A DNA stretch of 40,450 nt from the NCBI RefSeq assembly GCF_007993865.1, contig NZ_VIUH01000036.1, forward strand, positions 1-40,450. Reading direction: 5' to 3'. This document shows, in pieces, positions 32,556-40,450 of this stretch. Source of the DNA: Pseudomonas sp. SJZ079. Lineage in GTDB: Bacteria > Pseudomonadota > Gammaproteobacteria > Pseudomonadales > Pseudomonadaceae. Made by a program: the position numbers and the translations under genes. Each line of letters begins with the position of its first letter. Position 1 is the first letter of the stretch. The notes under the pieces are model-generated. The model did no database searches. It had not been told where the DNA came from and was given only the letters and a program-made list of their open reading frames with translations.

Positions 32556-33502
32556 GCGCCGAGAAGCCCGTTGCCGCACCCCATCGGCCCAGCGCTGGCT
32601 ATCCGCCCGCACTGGCCGAGGGCCTGCTGCCGATTCGCGAGGTGGCCCGCGTTACCGGGGTCAACCCGGTTACCCTGCGCGCCTGGGAGCGCCGTTACGG
32701 CCTGATCGTGCCGCAACGCACGGCCAAGGGACATCGCCTGTACTCGGCCGAACAAGTCGCACGCATTCAGGCGATTCTCGCCTGGCTCGAACGTGGCGTT
32801 GCGGTCAGCCAAGTGAGGGGACTGTTGCGCAGCGCACAACCCGCCTCGACCCAGACCACCTCCCAGTGGCAACAGACGCGCGAAGAGCTGCTGCAGGCGA
32901 TCGGCAAGCTGGCCGAACGGCGACTGGACGATTGTTTCAACCGCGAACTGGCCCTCTACCCGGCCCATACCCTGTGCCAGCACTTGCTGCTGCCGCTGTT
33001 CGATGAACTGCAACTGCGCTGGCGCAAGCAGTTCGGCGCCCAGACCGAGCGGGTGTTCTTCTACTCCTGGCTGCGCAGCAAACTCGGTGCACGGCTGTAC
33101 CACAACAACCGTCAGCACCACGGCGCCCCGCTGCTGCTGGTCAATTTATCCGAGCTGCCGATGGAGCCGGGCCTGTGGCTCAGCGCCTGGCTGGCCAGCA
33201 GCGCCGATTGCCCGGTGCAGGTATTCGACTGGCCGATTCCGCCAGCCGAACTGGCCCTGGCGATCGAGCAGATCCGGCCTCGCGCACTGCTGCTGTATTC
33301 CAACCAGGCGCTCAATACCGCGCAGCTCCCGCGCTGGCTGACGGGCCACCACTGCCCCTGCCTGATTATCGGAGCAACGGTATGCATCCGCCGGACGGAA
33401 CTGCACGTACTTACAACACAGAACAACGCCGTGCACATGGCCGAGGGCCCTCTCGAAGCACTGGCAACCCTCACCCGTCTCGGCTTGCTGGACCGGACAT
33501 AA
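32552..33502 (+). CDS. MerR family regulator, class II LitR/PplR-type
   Basis: 316 residues. The N-terminal MerR domain (about 20-95) reads LPIREVARVTGVNPVTLRAWERRYGLIVPQRTAKGHRLYS. The C-terminal half has the size and helical-bundle-plus-Rossmann look of the CarH/LitR cobalamin region, but the ligand motifs (the E-H pair of the bundle and D-X-H-X2-G of the Rossmann part) are not visible. That matches the B12-independent class II LitR (PplR) proteins of P. putida, which respond to light through LOV-domain partners. No LOV gene is in this window. GTG start coupled to the preceding stop. Confidence 0.85.
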   Translation: MSAEKPVAAPHRPSAGYPPALAEGLLPIREVARVTGVNPVTLRAWERRYGLIVPQRTAKGHRLYSAEQVARIQAILAWLERGVAVSQVRGLLRSAQPASTQTTSQWQQTREELLQAIGKLAERRLDDCFNRELALYPAHTLCQHLLLPLFDELQLRWRKQFGAQTERVFFYSWLRSKLGARLYHNNRQHHGAPLLLVNLSELPMEPGLWLSAWLASSADCPVQVFDWPIPPAELALAIEQIRPRALLLYSNQALNTAQLPRWLTGHHCPCLIIGATVCIRRTELHVLTTQNNAVHMAEGPLEALATLTRLGLLDRT

Positions 33503-33510
33503 GGATTCCC

Positions 33511-34965
33511 ATGCACCAACTGATGTGGTTTCGCAGCGACCTGCGCGTGCAGGACAACAGCGCCCTGAGTGCCGCCATGAACGCCGGGCCGACCCTGGCG
33601 TTGTTCCTGCTCAGCCCCGGGCAATGGCGGACCCATGACGACGCGCCCTGCAAGGTCGACTTCTGGTTGCGCAACCTGCACGAGCTGGCCGCATCCCTGG
33701 CCAAGCTGAATGTGCCGTTGCTGATCCGCCAGGCCGATGACTGGAGCGCCGCACCGCAGGTGATCGGCGAGCTGTGCCGGCAACTGCGAATCGGCGCGGT
33801 ACACGCCAATCAGGAATACGGCGCGCACGAACAGCGGCGCGACCAGGCCGTGGCGCAGAGGCTGCAGCAACAGGACATTGTGCTGCGCGACCACCTGGAC
33901 CAACTGCTGTTCAAACCCGGCACTGTGCTGACCCAGAGTGGCGGCTACTTTCAGGTCTACAGCCAGTTTCGCAAGGTCTGCTATCAGCGCCTGCACAGTG
34001 CCCTGCCGCCGCTGCTCGGGACACCTGCGGCCCAGGCGCCGCTGGCCATTGTGGGTGACGTTATGCCAGCCGAGGTGAGCGGTTTTGCGGCGCCCAGCGC
34101 AGCCCTGCGCCAGCTCTGGCCTGCGGGCGAAATGGAGGCCCGGCAGCGTCTGCACAGTTTCGCCGAGCAGCGCATCGACTATTACCAGCAGCACCGCGAC
34201 ATCCCCGCCCTACCCGGCACCAGCCAGCTGTCGGCTTACCTCGCCGCCGGTGTACTGTCGCCACGCCAGTGCCTGCACGCCGCCCTGCAAGCCAATCAGG
34301 GCGAGTTCGACAGCGGCAGCAGCGGCATCGTCACCTGGATCAACGAACTGCTCTGGCGCGAATTCTACAAACACATCCTGGTCGGTTACCCACGACTGAG
34401 CAAATGCCGCGCCTTTCGCCCGGAAACCGAAGCGCTGGCCTGGCGCCAGGCGCCCGACGAACTGCTGGCCTGGCAGCAGGGCCGCACCGGGGTGCCGATC
34501 ATCGACGCGGCCATGCGCCAACTGCTGACTACCGGCTGGATGCACAACCGCCTGCGGATGATAGTGGCGATGTTCCTGACCAAGAACCTGCTGATCGACT
34601 GGCGCGAAGGCGAGCGTTTCTTCATGCGTCAGCTGATCGATGGCGACCTGGCGGCCAACAACGGAGGCTGGCAATGGAGCGCCTCCACCGGCACCGACGC
34701 GGCGCCCTACTTCCGCATCTTCAACCCAGTCAGCCAGTCGCAACGCTTCGACCCGGACGGTCGCTTTATCCGCCACTGGCTGCCGGAGCTGGCGAGCCTG
34801 AGCGACAAGGACATCCACAACCCCAGCGCACGCGCTAACAAGGGCGGCGATCTGTTCGACAGGCTCGATTACCCACAGCCGATAGTCGACCTGAGCAGCA
34901 GTCGCAGCCGCGCCCTGGAGGCTTTCAGGAATCTGCCCAAGCGCGGCACACAGGTGCTGCCATGA
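33511..34965 (+). CDS. phr: Deoxyribodipyrimidine photolyase (class I)
   Basis: 484 residues. The N-terminal antenna domain begins LMWFRSDLRVQDNSAL and holds ANQEYGAHEQRRD. The FAD domain contains TGWMHNRLRMIVAMFLTK, LIDGDLAANNGGWQWSAS and TGTDAAPYFRIFNP. It repairs cyclobutane pyrimidine dimers with light energy, using FAD and probably methenyltetrahydrofolate. It follows the MerR gene by 8 bp and its stop overlaps the next start by 4 bp. Confidence 0.95.
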   Translation: MHQLMWFRSDLRVQDNSALSAAMNAGPTLALFLLSPGQWRTHDDAPCKVDFWLRNLHELAASLAKLNVPLLIRQADDWSAAPQVIGELCRQLRIGAVHANQEYGAHEQRRDQAVAQRLQQQDIVLRDHLDQLLFKPGTVLTQSGGYFQVYSQFRKVCYQRLHSALPPLLGTPAAQAPLAIVGDVMPAEVSGFAAPSAALRQLWPAGEMEARQRLHSFAEQRIDYYQQHRDIPALPGTSQLSAYLAAGVLSPRQCLHAALQANQGEFDSGSSGIVTWINELLWREFYKHILVGYPRLSKCRAFRPETEALAWRQAPDELLAWQQGRTGVPIIDAAMRQLLTTGWMHNRLRMIVAMFLTKNLLIDWREGERFFMRQLIDGDLAANNGGWQWSASTGTDAAPYFRIFNPVSQSQRFDPDGRFIRHWLPELASLSDKDIHNPSARANKGGDLFDRLDYPQPIVDLSSSRSRALEAFRNLPKRGTQVLP

Positions 34966-35384
34966 GCGATTTCCTGCGCCAATTCGCCAAGGACTTTGCC
35001 GGTCTGAACAGGCACAACCTGGACCGCCTCGGCGAGCTGTACAGCGATGACGTGCTGTTCTGCGACCCCCTGCACCAGGTGCGCGGGCTGGCCAATCTGC
35101 AGCGCTATTTCGCCGATCTGTATGCCCATGTCAGCGAGCTGCGCTTCGACTTCTACGGCTTCGATCAGGTCCGCGAGGGCGAGGGTTACCTGCGCTGGAC
35201 CCTGAGCTATCGCCACCCGCGCCTGGCGCGCGGCCAGTTGATCCGGGTCGAAGGCTGTTCGCACCTGCTGTGGAATGGCAAGGTGCATCGCCACCGGGAC
35301 TACTTCGATGCCGGCAGCCTGCTGTATGAGCACCTGCCCCTGCTCGGCCAGGCGATTCGCTGGTTGAAGCGCAGGCTGGCATGA
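34962..35384 (+). CDS. SnoaL/NTF2-like protein of the photolyase cluster
   Basis: 140 residues with the NTF2-like arrangement: FAGLNRHNLDRLGELYSDDVLFCDPLHQVRG, then beta strands and HRHRDYFDAGSLLYEHLPLLG. The family is regularly linked with DUF1365, cyclopropane synthase-like and photolyase genes. Its activity is unknown; a lipid- or isoprenoid-like ligand would suit the fold. It overlaps both neighbours by 4 bp. Confidence 0.82.
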   Translation: MSDFLRQFAKDFAGLNRHNLDRLGELYSDDVLFCDPLHQVRGLANLQRYFADLYAHVSELRFDFYGFDQVREGEGYLRWTLSYRHPRLARGQLIRVEGCSHLLWNGKVHRHRDYFDAGSLLYEHLPLLGQAIRWLKRRLA

Positions 35385-36154
35385 ACGGCCGGCGCATCTG
35401 GCTAACCGGCGCCAGCAGTGGTATTGGCTCGGCCCTGGCCGAGTTGTTACTGCAAGACGGCCATCGCCTGGCGCTCAGCGCGCGCCGGGTCGACCCCTTG
35501 CAGGCCTTGGCGAGTCGCTACCCGAATCAGGTGCTGGTGGTCCCCGGCGACCTCGGCGATGCCGCCCAGGTCCAGCGGATCGGTGAGCGCATCGCGCACA
35601 CCTGGGGCGCGCTGGACACGCTGATTTTGAATGCCGGCAGCTGCGAATACCTCGATGCAAGAGCCTTCGAGGCGGCCATGCTCGAACGGGTGCTGCGCAG
35701 CAACCTGTTCTCCGCCGGCTACTGCATAGAGGCCGCGCTGCCCTTGCTGCGCCAGGGCCTGCGCCCGCACCTGGTTGGCGTCGGCAGCTCGGTGACCTAC
35801 CTGCCGCTGCCACGCGCCGAAGCCTATGGCGCCTCGAAGGCCGCGCTGCGCTATCTGCTGGAGGCCCTGCGCATCGACCTGGCCGGCGAGGGTATCGACG
35901 TCACCCTGATCAGCCCCGGCTTCGTCGACACGCCGCTGACCCGGAACAACGACTTCCCCATGCCCATGCGCTGGCCGGTGGCTAAAGCGGCGCGACATAT
36001 CGCCAACCGCCTGGACAAGCGCCCCTTCGAGATCGCCTTCCCAGGACCCTTTATTGCCGGCCTGCAGTTACTCGCGCACCTGCCCGCACGCCTGCGCCTG
36101 GCCATCGGCACACGCCTGGCGCGCAGTGAACCAGCCCGCAAGGACAACCCATGA
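35381..36154 (+). CDS. Short-chain dehydrogenase/reductase
   Basis: 257 residues of the classical SDR family. The cofactor motif is TGASSGIG (residues about 10-17), the structural NAG is in LILNAGS, and the catalytic Ser and YxxxK lie in VGSSVTY and YGASKAALRY. The substrate is unknown; the cluster suggests a membrane-lipid or aldehyde product of photo-oxidation. It overlaps both neighbours. Confidence 0.92.
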   Translation: MNGRRIWLTGASSGIGSALAELLLQDGHRLALSARRVDPLQALASRYPNQVLVVPGDLGDAAQVQRIGERIAHTWGALDTLILNAGSCEYLDARAFEAAMLERVLRSNLFSAGYCIEAALPLLRQGLRPHLVGVGSSVTYLPLPRAEAYGASKAALRYLLEALRIDLAGEGIDVTLISPGFVDTPLTRNNDFPMPMRWPVAKAARHIANRLDKRPFEIAFPGPFIAGLQLLAHLPARLRLAIGTRLARSEPARKDNP

Positions 36155-37398
36155 AAATCGCCATCATCGGCAGCGGCATCGCCGGTCTGACCAGCGCCTA
36201 CCTGCTCAACCGCAGCCACCAGATCAGCCTGTTCGAAGCCAGCGACTGGGTCGGCGGACATACCCACACCGTCGATGTCGAAGTCGCCGGCCAGCAGTAC
36301 GCGGTGGATACCGGCTTCATCGTGTTCAACGACTGGACCTATCCGAACTTCATCCGCCTACTCGGCCAGCTCGGGGTCGCCTGCAAACCCACCGAGATGA
36401 GCTTCTCGGTCAGCGACCCGGCCACTGGCGTGGAGTACAACGGCAACAACCTCAATAGCCTGTTTGCCCAGCGTAGCAATCTGCTGTCGGCGAAGTTCTG
36501 GGGCATGGTTCGCGATATCCTGCGCTTCAACCGCGAGGCGCTGGTCGACCTCGAGCACAGCCGCATTGCCGCGGGCACTACCTTGGGCGACTACCTGCAG
36601 CACAAGGGCTACGGTGAGCGTTTCATCCAGCACTACATAGTGCCGATGGGCGCGGCGATCTGGTCGATGTCGCTGAGCGACATGCTCGGCTTCCCCCTGC
36701 AGTTCTTCGTGCGCTTCTTCAAGAACCACGGCCTGCTGTCGGTCAGTAATCGTCCGCAGTGGTGCGTGGTCGAGGGCGGCTCGCGTAGCTACGTGGCGCC
36801 GCTGACGGCCTCGTTCAAGCAGCACATCCGCCTGAACTGCCCGGTGCATCGGGTCGAACGTGACGAGACGGGCGTCACCCTGCACAGCGCCGCCGGCAGC
36901 GAGCGCTTCGACAAGGTGGTGTTCGCCTGCCACAGCGACCAAGCGCTGCAACTGCTGGCCGAGCCGACAGCGGTCGAGCAGGCGATTCTCGGCGCCCTGC
37001 CCTATGCCGACAATGATGTGGTGCTTCACACCGATAGCCGCCTGCTGCCCCGACGCCGCCTGGCCTGGGCCAGCTGGAACTACCGCCTCGGCGGTGCGCT
37101 GGAGCAGCCGGCGGCGGTCACCTACGCGATGAATATTCTGCAGGGCATCCGCAGCGACACCACCTTCTGCGTCAGCCTGAACCAGACCGCAGCCATAGAC
37201 CCGGCCACGATTCTCGCCCGCTATAGCTACGCCCACCCGCAATACAGCCTGGCCGGCATGGCCGCACAGGCGCGTTGGAAGGAGCTGCTCGGCGCCAATC
37301 ACAGCTACTTCTGCGGCGCCTACTGGGCCAATGGCTTCCATGAAGACGGTGTGGTCAGCGCCCTGCGCGTGGCCCAGAAGTTCGGTGAGGCACTCTGA
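36151..37398 (+). CDS. FAD-dependent amine-oxidase-like protein of the photo-oxidative cluster
   Basis: 415 residues. The FAD motif is IAIIGSGIAGLTSAYLL, followed by FEASDWVGGHTHTV and DTGFIVFNDWTYPNF. It ends with the second FAD segment FCGAYWANGFHEDGVVSALRVA. Relatives sit next to DUF1365 and cyclopropane-fatty-acid-synthase-like genes across proteobacteria, and fatty-acyl desaturation has been proposed for some of them. The role here is inferred from context. It overlaps the DUF1365 gene by one base (TGATG). Confidence 0.88.
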   Translation: MKIAIIGSGIAGLTSAYLLNRSHQISLFEASDWVGGHTHTVDVEVAGQQYAVDTGFIVFNDWTYPNFIRLLGQLGVACKPTEMSFSVSDPATGVEYNGNNLNSLFAQRSNLLSAKFWGMVRDILRFNREALVDLEHSRIAAGTTLGDYLQHKGYGERFIQHYIVPMGAAIWSMSLSDMLGFPLQFFVRFFKNHGLLSVSNRPQWCVVEGGSRSYVAPLTASFKQHIRLNCPVHRVERDETGVTLHSAAGSERFDKVVFACHSDQALQLLAEPTAVEQAILGALPYADNDVVLHTDSRLLPRRRLAWASWNYRLGGALEQPAAVTYAMNILQGIRSDTTFCVSLNQTAAIDPATILARYSYAHPQYSLAGMAAQARWKELLGANHSYFCGAYWANGFHEDGVVSALRVAQKFGEAL

Positions 37399-38198
37399 TG
37401 AACAGCGCCCTGTACAGCGGCTGGGTGCAGCACCGCCGCTTTGCGCCCAAATCGCACCACTTCCGCTACCGCATGGGCCTGCTCTATCTGGACCTGGAGG
37501 AACAGCAGCAGGTGCTCGGCCTGTCGCCCCTCGCCGGCCAGGGTCGCTTCGCCCCGTTCGCCTTCCGCGAGAGCGACTTTCTCCCCGAGCTCACTCGCAC
37601 CGGTGTCAGTTTGATCGACGCGGTGCGCCAGCGCGTCGGCGCCGCGCTGGGGCATACGCCGCAGGGCTCGGTCTGTCTGCTGGCACAACCGCGCAGCTGG
37701 GGCCTGGCGTTCAATCCGGCGAGCTTCTTCTACTGCCATGAGGCCAACGGCCGCCTGGCAGCGATCCTCTGTGAGGTCAGCAACACGCCCTGGCGCGAGC
37801 GTTACCACTATGTACTGCCGGCCGTGGCTGAAGGCCATCAGCACTTCGCCGTGGCCAAGGCCTTTGACGTCTCGCCCTTCCTGCCCCGTGAACTGGAGTA
37901 CCGCATGGCCTTCAGCCCGGCCGGCGCCAGGCTGGGCATCCATATGGCCGACTGGCAGGGCGAAAACAAACTCTTCGATGCCAGCCTCAGCCTGCAGCGC
38001 GAAGCACTCACTCGCGCCAGCCTGCACCGCTACCTGCTGCGTTTTCCCTGGATGACCGGCAAAACCCTGGTCGCGATCTACTGGCAAGCCCTGCGCCTGC
38101 TGCTCAAAGGCCTCCCACTGTTCAATCATCACGCCGCGGCGGACCGCTTCAGCGTTGCCCGCCCGCGCCCGAAGGACCTACCCCATGAAAAGCCCTAG
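37398..38198 (+). CDS. DUF1365 domain protein
   Basis: 266 residues. It begins LYSGWVQHRRFAPKSHHFRYRMGLLYLDLEE and contains FNPASFFYCHEANGRLAAILCEV and KAFDVSPFLP, all marks of DUF1365. The function is unknown; it always travels with the preceding FAD protein and the following methyltransferase. Its 3' end overlaps the next gene by 14 bp. Confidence 0.92.
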   Translation: MNSALYSGWVQHRRFAPKSHHFRYRMGLLYLDLEEQQQVLGLSPLAGQGRFAPFAFRESDFLPELTRTGVSLIDAVRQRVGAALGHTPQGSVCLLAQPRSWGLAFNPASFFYCHEANGRLAAILCEVSNTPWRERYHYVLPAVAEGHQHFAVAKAFDVSPFLPRELEYRMAFSPAGARLGIHMADWQGENKLFDASLSLQREALTRASLHRYLLRFPWMTGKTLVAIYWQALRLLLKGLPLFNHHAAADRFSVARPRPKDLPHEKP

Positions 38199-39459
38199 CC
38201 TGACTTCCGCCAAAGACTCGGTGCGCGCCGGCAATGGCCTCGGCGCCGGCCTGTTACGCCAGGCGGTGATGCGCCAGTTGCGCCAGCTTCGCCACGGCCA
38301 CCTGGTGCTCATCGAAGGCGATGAGCGCCTGGAGTTCGGCGACCCGCATGCCAGCCTGCGTGCGGAAATCCAGGTGCAGGATGGTGCGCTCTGGGGCATG
38401 GTCGCCGGCAATGGCTCGATCGGCGCCGGCGAGGCCTATATCCATGGTTACTGGGGCACGCCCGACTTGACCGCAGTGGTGCGGGTGTTCGTCAGCAACC
38501 TGGATGTGCTGGACGCCATGGAGCGCGGCCTGGCCCAGCTCGGCCGCCCGTTGCTGCAGGGCCTGCACTGGCTCAACCGCAACACCCGCAAGGGCTCGCG
38601 CAAGAATATCGCCGCCCACTACGACCTGGGCAACAGCCTGTTCGAGCAGTTCCTCGACCCGAGCATGATGTACTCGGCCGCCCAGTTCCGCAGCCCGGAC
38701 GACAGCCTGGAACAAGCGCAACTGAACAAGCTGGAGCGCATCTGTCAGAAACTGGCACTGAAACCCGACGATCACCTGCTGGAAATAGGCACCGGCTGGG
38801 GCAGCATGGCGCTCTATGCGGCGACTCACTACGGCTGCCGGGTGACCACCACCACCCTGTCGCAGGAACAGTATGCCTATACCGCACAGCGCATCGCCGA
38901 GCAGGGCCTGCAGCAGCGCATCACCTTGCTGCTAGAGGATTACCGCGATCTGGACGGCCAGTTCGACAAACTGGTGTCCATCGAGATGATCGAAGCGGTC
39001 GGCCATCGCTTCCTGCCCACTTACTTCCAGCAGTGCGCACGCCTGCTCAAAGACCATGGTCTGATGCTGCTGCAGGCCATCACCATCCGCGACCAGCGCT
39101 ACGAACAGGCGAAAAGCAGTGTCGACTTCATCCAGCGCTATATCTTCCCCGGCGGCGCCCTGCCCTCGGTGCAGAAGATGCTGGAGATCATCGGCAGCAA
39201 AACCGACATGAGGCTGCAGCACATGGAGGACTTCGGCCAACACTACGCACGTACCTTGCGCCTGTGGCATGACAACCTGCACCGCGCGCGACATCAATTG
39301 GAGCAGCTCGGCTACGACGAGCACTTCTATCGCTTGTGGGAGTTTTACCTGTGCTATTGCGAGGGCGGCTTTATCGAGCGCACCATCGGCACCGCGCAAC
39401 TGCTGCTGGCCAAACCGGCGGCCCGACCCGAACCCCTACTGGGACCCTTGCATGCCTAA
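38185..39459 (+). CDS. Cyclopropane-fatty-acid synthase family methyltransferase
   Basis: 424 residues. A short N-terminal domain (about 10-120) is followed by the SAM-dependent methyltransferase (about 130-410). The SAM motif is LLEIGTGWGSMALYAATHYG; VSIEMIEAVGHRFLPTYF and FIQRYIFPGGALPS are family blocks. Such enzymes add methylene or methyl groups to unsaturated phospholipid acyl chains. In the P. putida light regulon a homologous gene is called ufaM (furan fatty acid formation), and this is the likely role here. ATG at 38185 inside the end of the DUF1365 gene. Confidence 0.88.
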   Translation: MKSPSLTSAKDSVRAGNGLGAGLLRQAVMRQLRQLRHGHLVLIEGDERLEFGDPHASLRAEIQVQDGALWGMVAGNGSIGAGEAYIHGYWGTPDLTAVVRVFVSNLDVLDAMERGLAQLGRPLLQGLHWLNRNTRKGSRKNIAAHYDLGNSLFEQFLDPSMMYSAAQFRSPDDSLEQAQLNKLERICQKLALKPDDHLLEIGTGWGSMALYAATHYGCRVTTTTLSQEQYAYTAQRIAEQGLQQRITLLLEDYRDLDGQFDKLVSIEMIEAVGHRFLPTYFQQCARLLKDHGLMLLQAITIRDQRYEQAKSSVDFIQRYIFPGGALPSVQKMLEIIGSKTDMRLQHMEDFGQHYARTLRLWHDNLHRARHQLEQLGYDEHFYRLWEFYLCYCEGGFIERTIGTAQLLLAKPAARPEPLLGPLHA

Positions 39460-39979
39460 ACTGATTGCCAACGCCCTGCTGTTTCAGCTCGGCTGGCTCG
39501 CCGCAGTGCTCGGTGGCGACAGCCCCTGGCTGCTGATCGTCGGCGGGATAGTCGCGGTGCATCTGCTGTGGACCAGCAGTTGGGCGGCCGAAGGCAAGTT
39601 GCTGTTCAGCGTGTTTCTCGCCGGCAGCGCGCTGGACAGTTTCCTGCTCAATCTCGGTGTGTTTGATTTCGGCGCGCCACGCACCGTGATTCCATTGTGG
39701 CTGGCCCTGCTCTGGCTGCTTCTGGGCACCACCCTCAACCACTGCCTGGCCTGGACCGCGCAACCCTGGTGGCGCGCCAGCCTGCTCGGCGCCATCGGCG
39801 GGCCCTTGTCCTACTACGGCGGCGCGCAACTGGCCGGCATCGGCCTGCCCTACGGCACCTGGCCGACCTTGGCCTTACTGTCAGCCATCTGGGCCCTGGT
39901 CATGCCCCTGCTGCACGGCTTCGCCAAACTCTACCGCGCACAGCACGAACAACGTCTGCGCACGCGTCGGTCGAGTTGA
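39452..39979 (+). CDS. DUF2878 domain membrane protein
   Basis: 175 residues with about five or six hydrophobic helices, starting LIANALLFQLGWLAAVLGG and containing the family's TPLGAPRTVIPLWL-like stretch (FDFGAPRTVIPLWLALLWL) and GGPLSYYGGAQL. Function unknown. It overlaps the methyltransferase gene by 8 bp and closes the operon; an Arg-rich tail is cytoplasmic. Confidence 0.9.
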   Translation: MPKLIANALLFQLGWLAAVLGGDSPWLLIVGGIVAVHLLWTSSWAAEGKLLFSVFLAGSALDSFLLNLGVFDFGAPRTVIPLWLALLWLLLGTTLNHCLAWTAQPWWRASLLGAIGGPLSYYGGAQLAGIGLPYGTWPTLALLSAIWALVMPLLHGFAKLYRAQHEQRLRTRRSS

Positions 39980-40016
39980 TCTCGCGCCGAGGCGTGCCTG
40001 GCGTACACTGCGCGAC

Positions 40017-40334
40017 ATGACCGACAGCCAACACATCAGCCACACCCAACTGCCCAGCGAAAACGCCGTCAGCTGCTCCAACTGCGCGGCCTGCTGCTGC
40101 CAGTTGGAAGTCATGCTGATCACCGATACCGGCGTACCGCCGCGCTTTATCGCCACCGACGACTGGGGCGGCGAAGTGATGCAACGCCTGGACGATGGCT
40201 GGTGCGCTGCACTCGACCGCGACAGCATGCGCTGCAGCATTTACGAGCTGCGCCCGTTGATCTGCCGCGAGTTCGAGATGGGTTCTGCCGAATGCCAGGA
40301 CGAACGCCGCGGCATGACCAGTATCTATCGCTGA
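40017..40334 (+). CDS. YkgJ family cysteine cluster protein
   Basis: 105 residues. Cysteines are arranged as C-X2-C-X2-C-C (SCSNCAACC), then WCAAL, CSIYELRPLICREF and AEC, the pattern of YkgJ/UPF0153 proteins, which are thought to bind zinc or an Fe-S cluster. No function is known. It starts 37 bp after the DUF2878 gene and is probably separate from the light operon. A transposase tail begins 30 bp downstream in the opposite direction. Confidence 0.85.
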   Translation: MTDSQHISHTQLPSENAVSCSNCAACCCQLEVMLITDTGVPPRFIATDDWGGEVMQRLDDGWCAALDRDSMRCSIYELRPLICREFEMGSAECQDERRGMTSIYR

Positions 40335-40363
40335 TTGGGCTTTATCGCGGGCAGAAAAAAGGT

Positions 40364-40450
40364 TCATCGCGCTTTCCCGGGGAAGGCGGCCTTGATTTTC
40401 AGGAAGAAGTAGTCCGAGTCCCTGAAGCCATAGGCCATACGCTTGATCAC
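40364..40450 (-). CDS. C-terminal end of a transposase, ISL3-like (partial)
   Basis: On the minus strand a frame enters from the window edge and gives 28 residues ending YGFRDSDYFFLKIKAAFPG-KAR before the TGA at 40366-40364. The block GFRD-x2-YFFLKIKAAFP is how many ISL3-family transposases end. The rest lies outside the window, so completeness cannot be judged. The inverted repeat should lie between 40335 and 40363. Confidence 0.65.
   Translation of the reverse strand: MIKRMAYGFRDSDYFFLKIKAAFPGKAR

Noticed and set aside
40017..40334. YkgJ-like gene as a member of the light operon
   Set aside because: There is a 37-bp gap after a long series of overlapping genes and no known link of this family to light response; left as a separate gene.
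1..40450. CRISPR array, prophage, toxin-antitoxin or restriction system
   Set aside because: No regularly spaced direct repeats, phage structural genes, toxin-antitoxin pair or methylase motifs were seen.

Overview
The window looks like a chromosomal stretch of a Pseudomonas species. GC is high, Shine-Dalgarno and terminator forms are typical, and several blocks follow the gene order I remember from P. aeruginosa PAO1 (the PA4642 family gene, then WbuC-hpt-upp-uraA, then MFS-hemH-TIGR01777-FAD enzyme-MerR-phr). That synteny is from memory and was not checked by a search. Both window edges appear to cut into insertion sequences.

Layout. 1-430: a possible IS end and a PA4642-family gene. 640-1320: a GntR/FCD regulator. 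1339-4087: an ECF42-type sigma factor with a DGPF (YCII) protein, a SnoaL-like protein and a VOC protein. 4217-6112: an Atm1-type ABC exporter. 6768-8110: a secreted helical protein and a SufR-like Fe-S regulator. 8292-22896: a complete hydroxyproline catabolic locus. 22998-26222: purine and pyrimidine salvage (WbuC cupin, hpt, upp, uraA). 26490-30016: MFS transporter, hemH and a TIGR01777 epimerase. 30217-39979: a light and photo-oxidative stress cluster. 40017-40334: a YkgJ-like protein. 40364-40450: the C-terminus of a transposase.

The hydroxyproline locus appears to cover three isomers. Trans-4-hydroxy-L-proline is epimerised (lhpA), oxidised by a flavin/Fe-S complex (lhpB, lhpE, lhpF), deaminated (lhpC) and oxidised to 2-oxoglutarate (lhpG). 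Cis-3-hydroxy-L-proline would be dehydrated by an aconitase-X protein and trans-3-hydroxy-L-proline by a proline-racemase-fold protein. Both yield pyrroline-2-carboxylate, which the reductase at 21889-22896 turns into L-proline. An amino-acid ABC importer is encoded around the aconitase-X gene. An AraC/PAS regulator lies inside the locus. A GntR-type operator recurs at two of its promoters and, in variant form, at the promoter of the GntR gene about 12 kb away.

The light cluster has a class II LitR/PplR-type MerR regulator, CPD photolyase and a tightly overlapping run of SnoaL, SDR, FAD oxidoreductase, DUF1365, cyclopropane-fatty-acid-synthase-like and DUF2878 genes. Two upstream regions carry perfect matches to the PplR1 box described for P. 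putida.

The most unusual observations are a roughly 147-bp palindromic repeat inserted in frame in the hydroxyproline epimerase, the shared GntR operators (one just beyond a sigma-54-like promoter), and the two PplR-type boxes. I see no CRISPR array, tRNA, rRNA or prophage.
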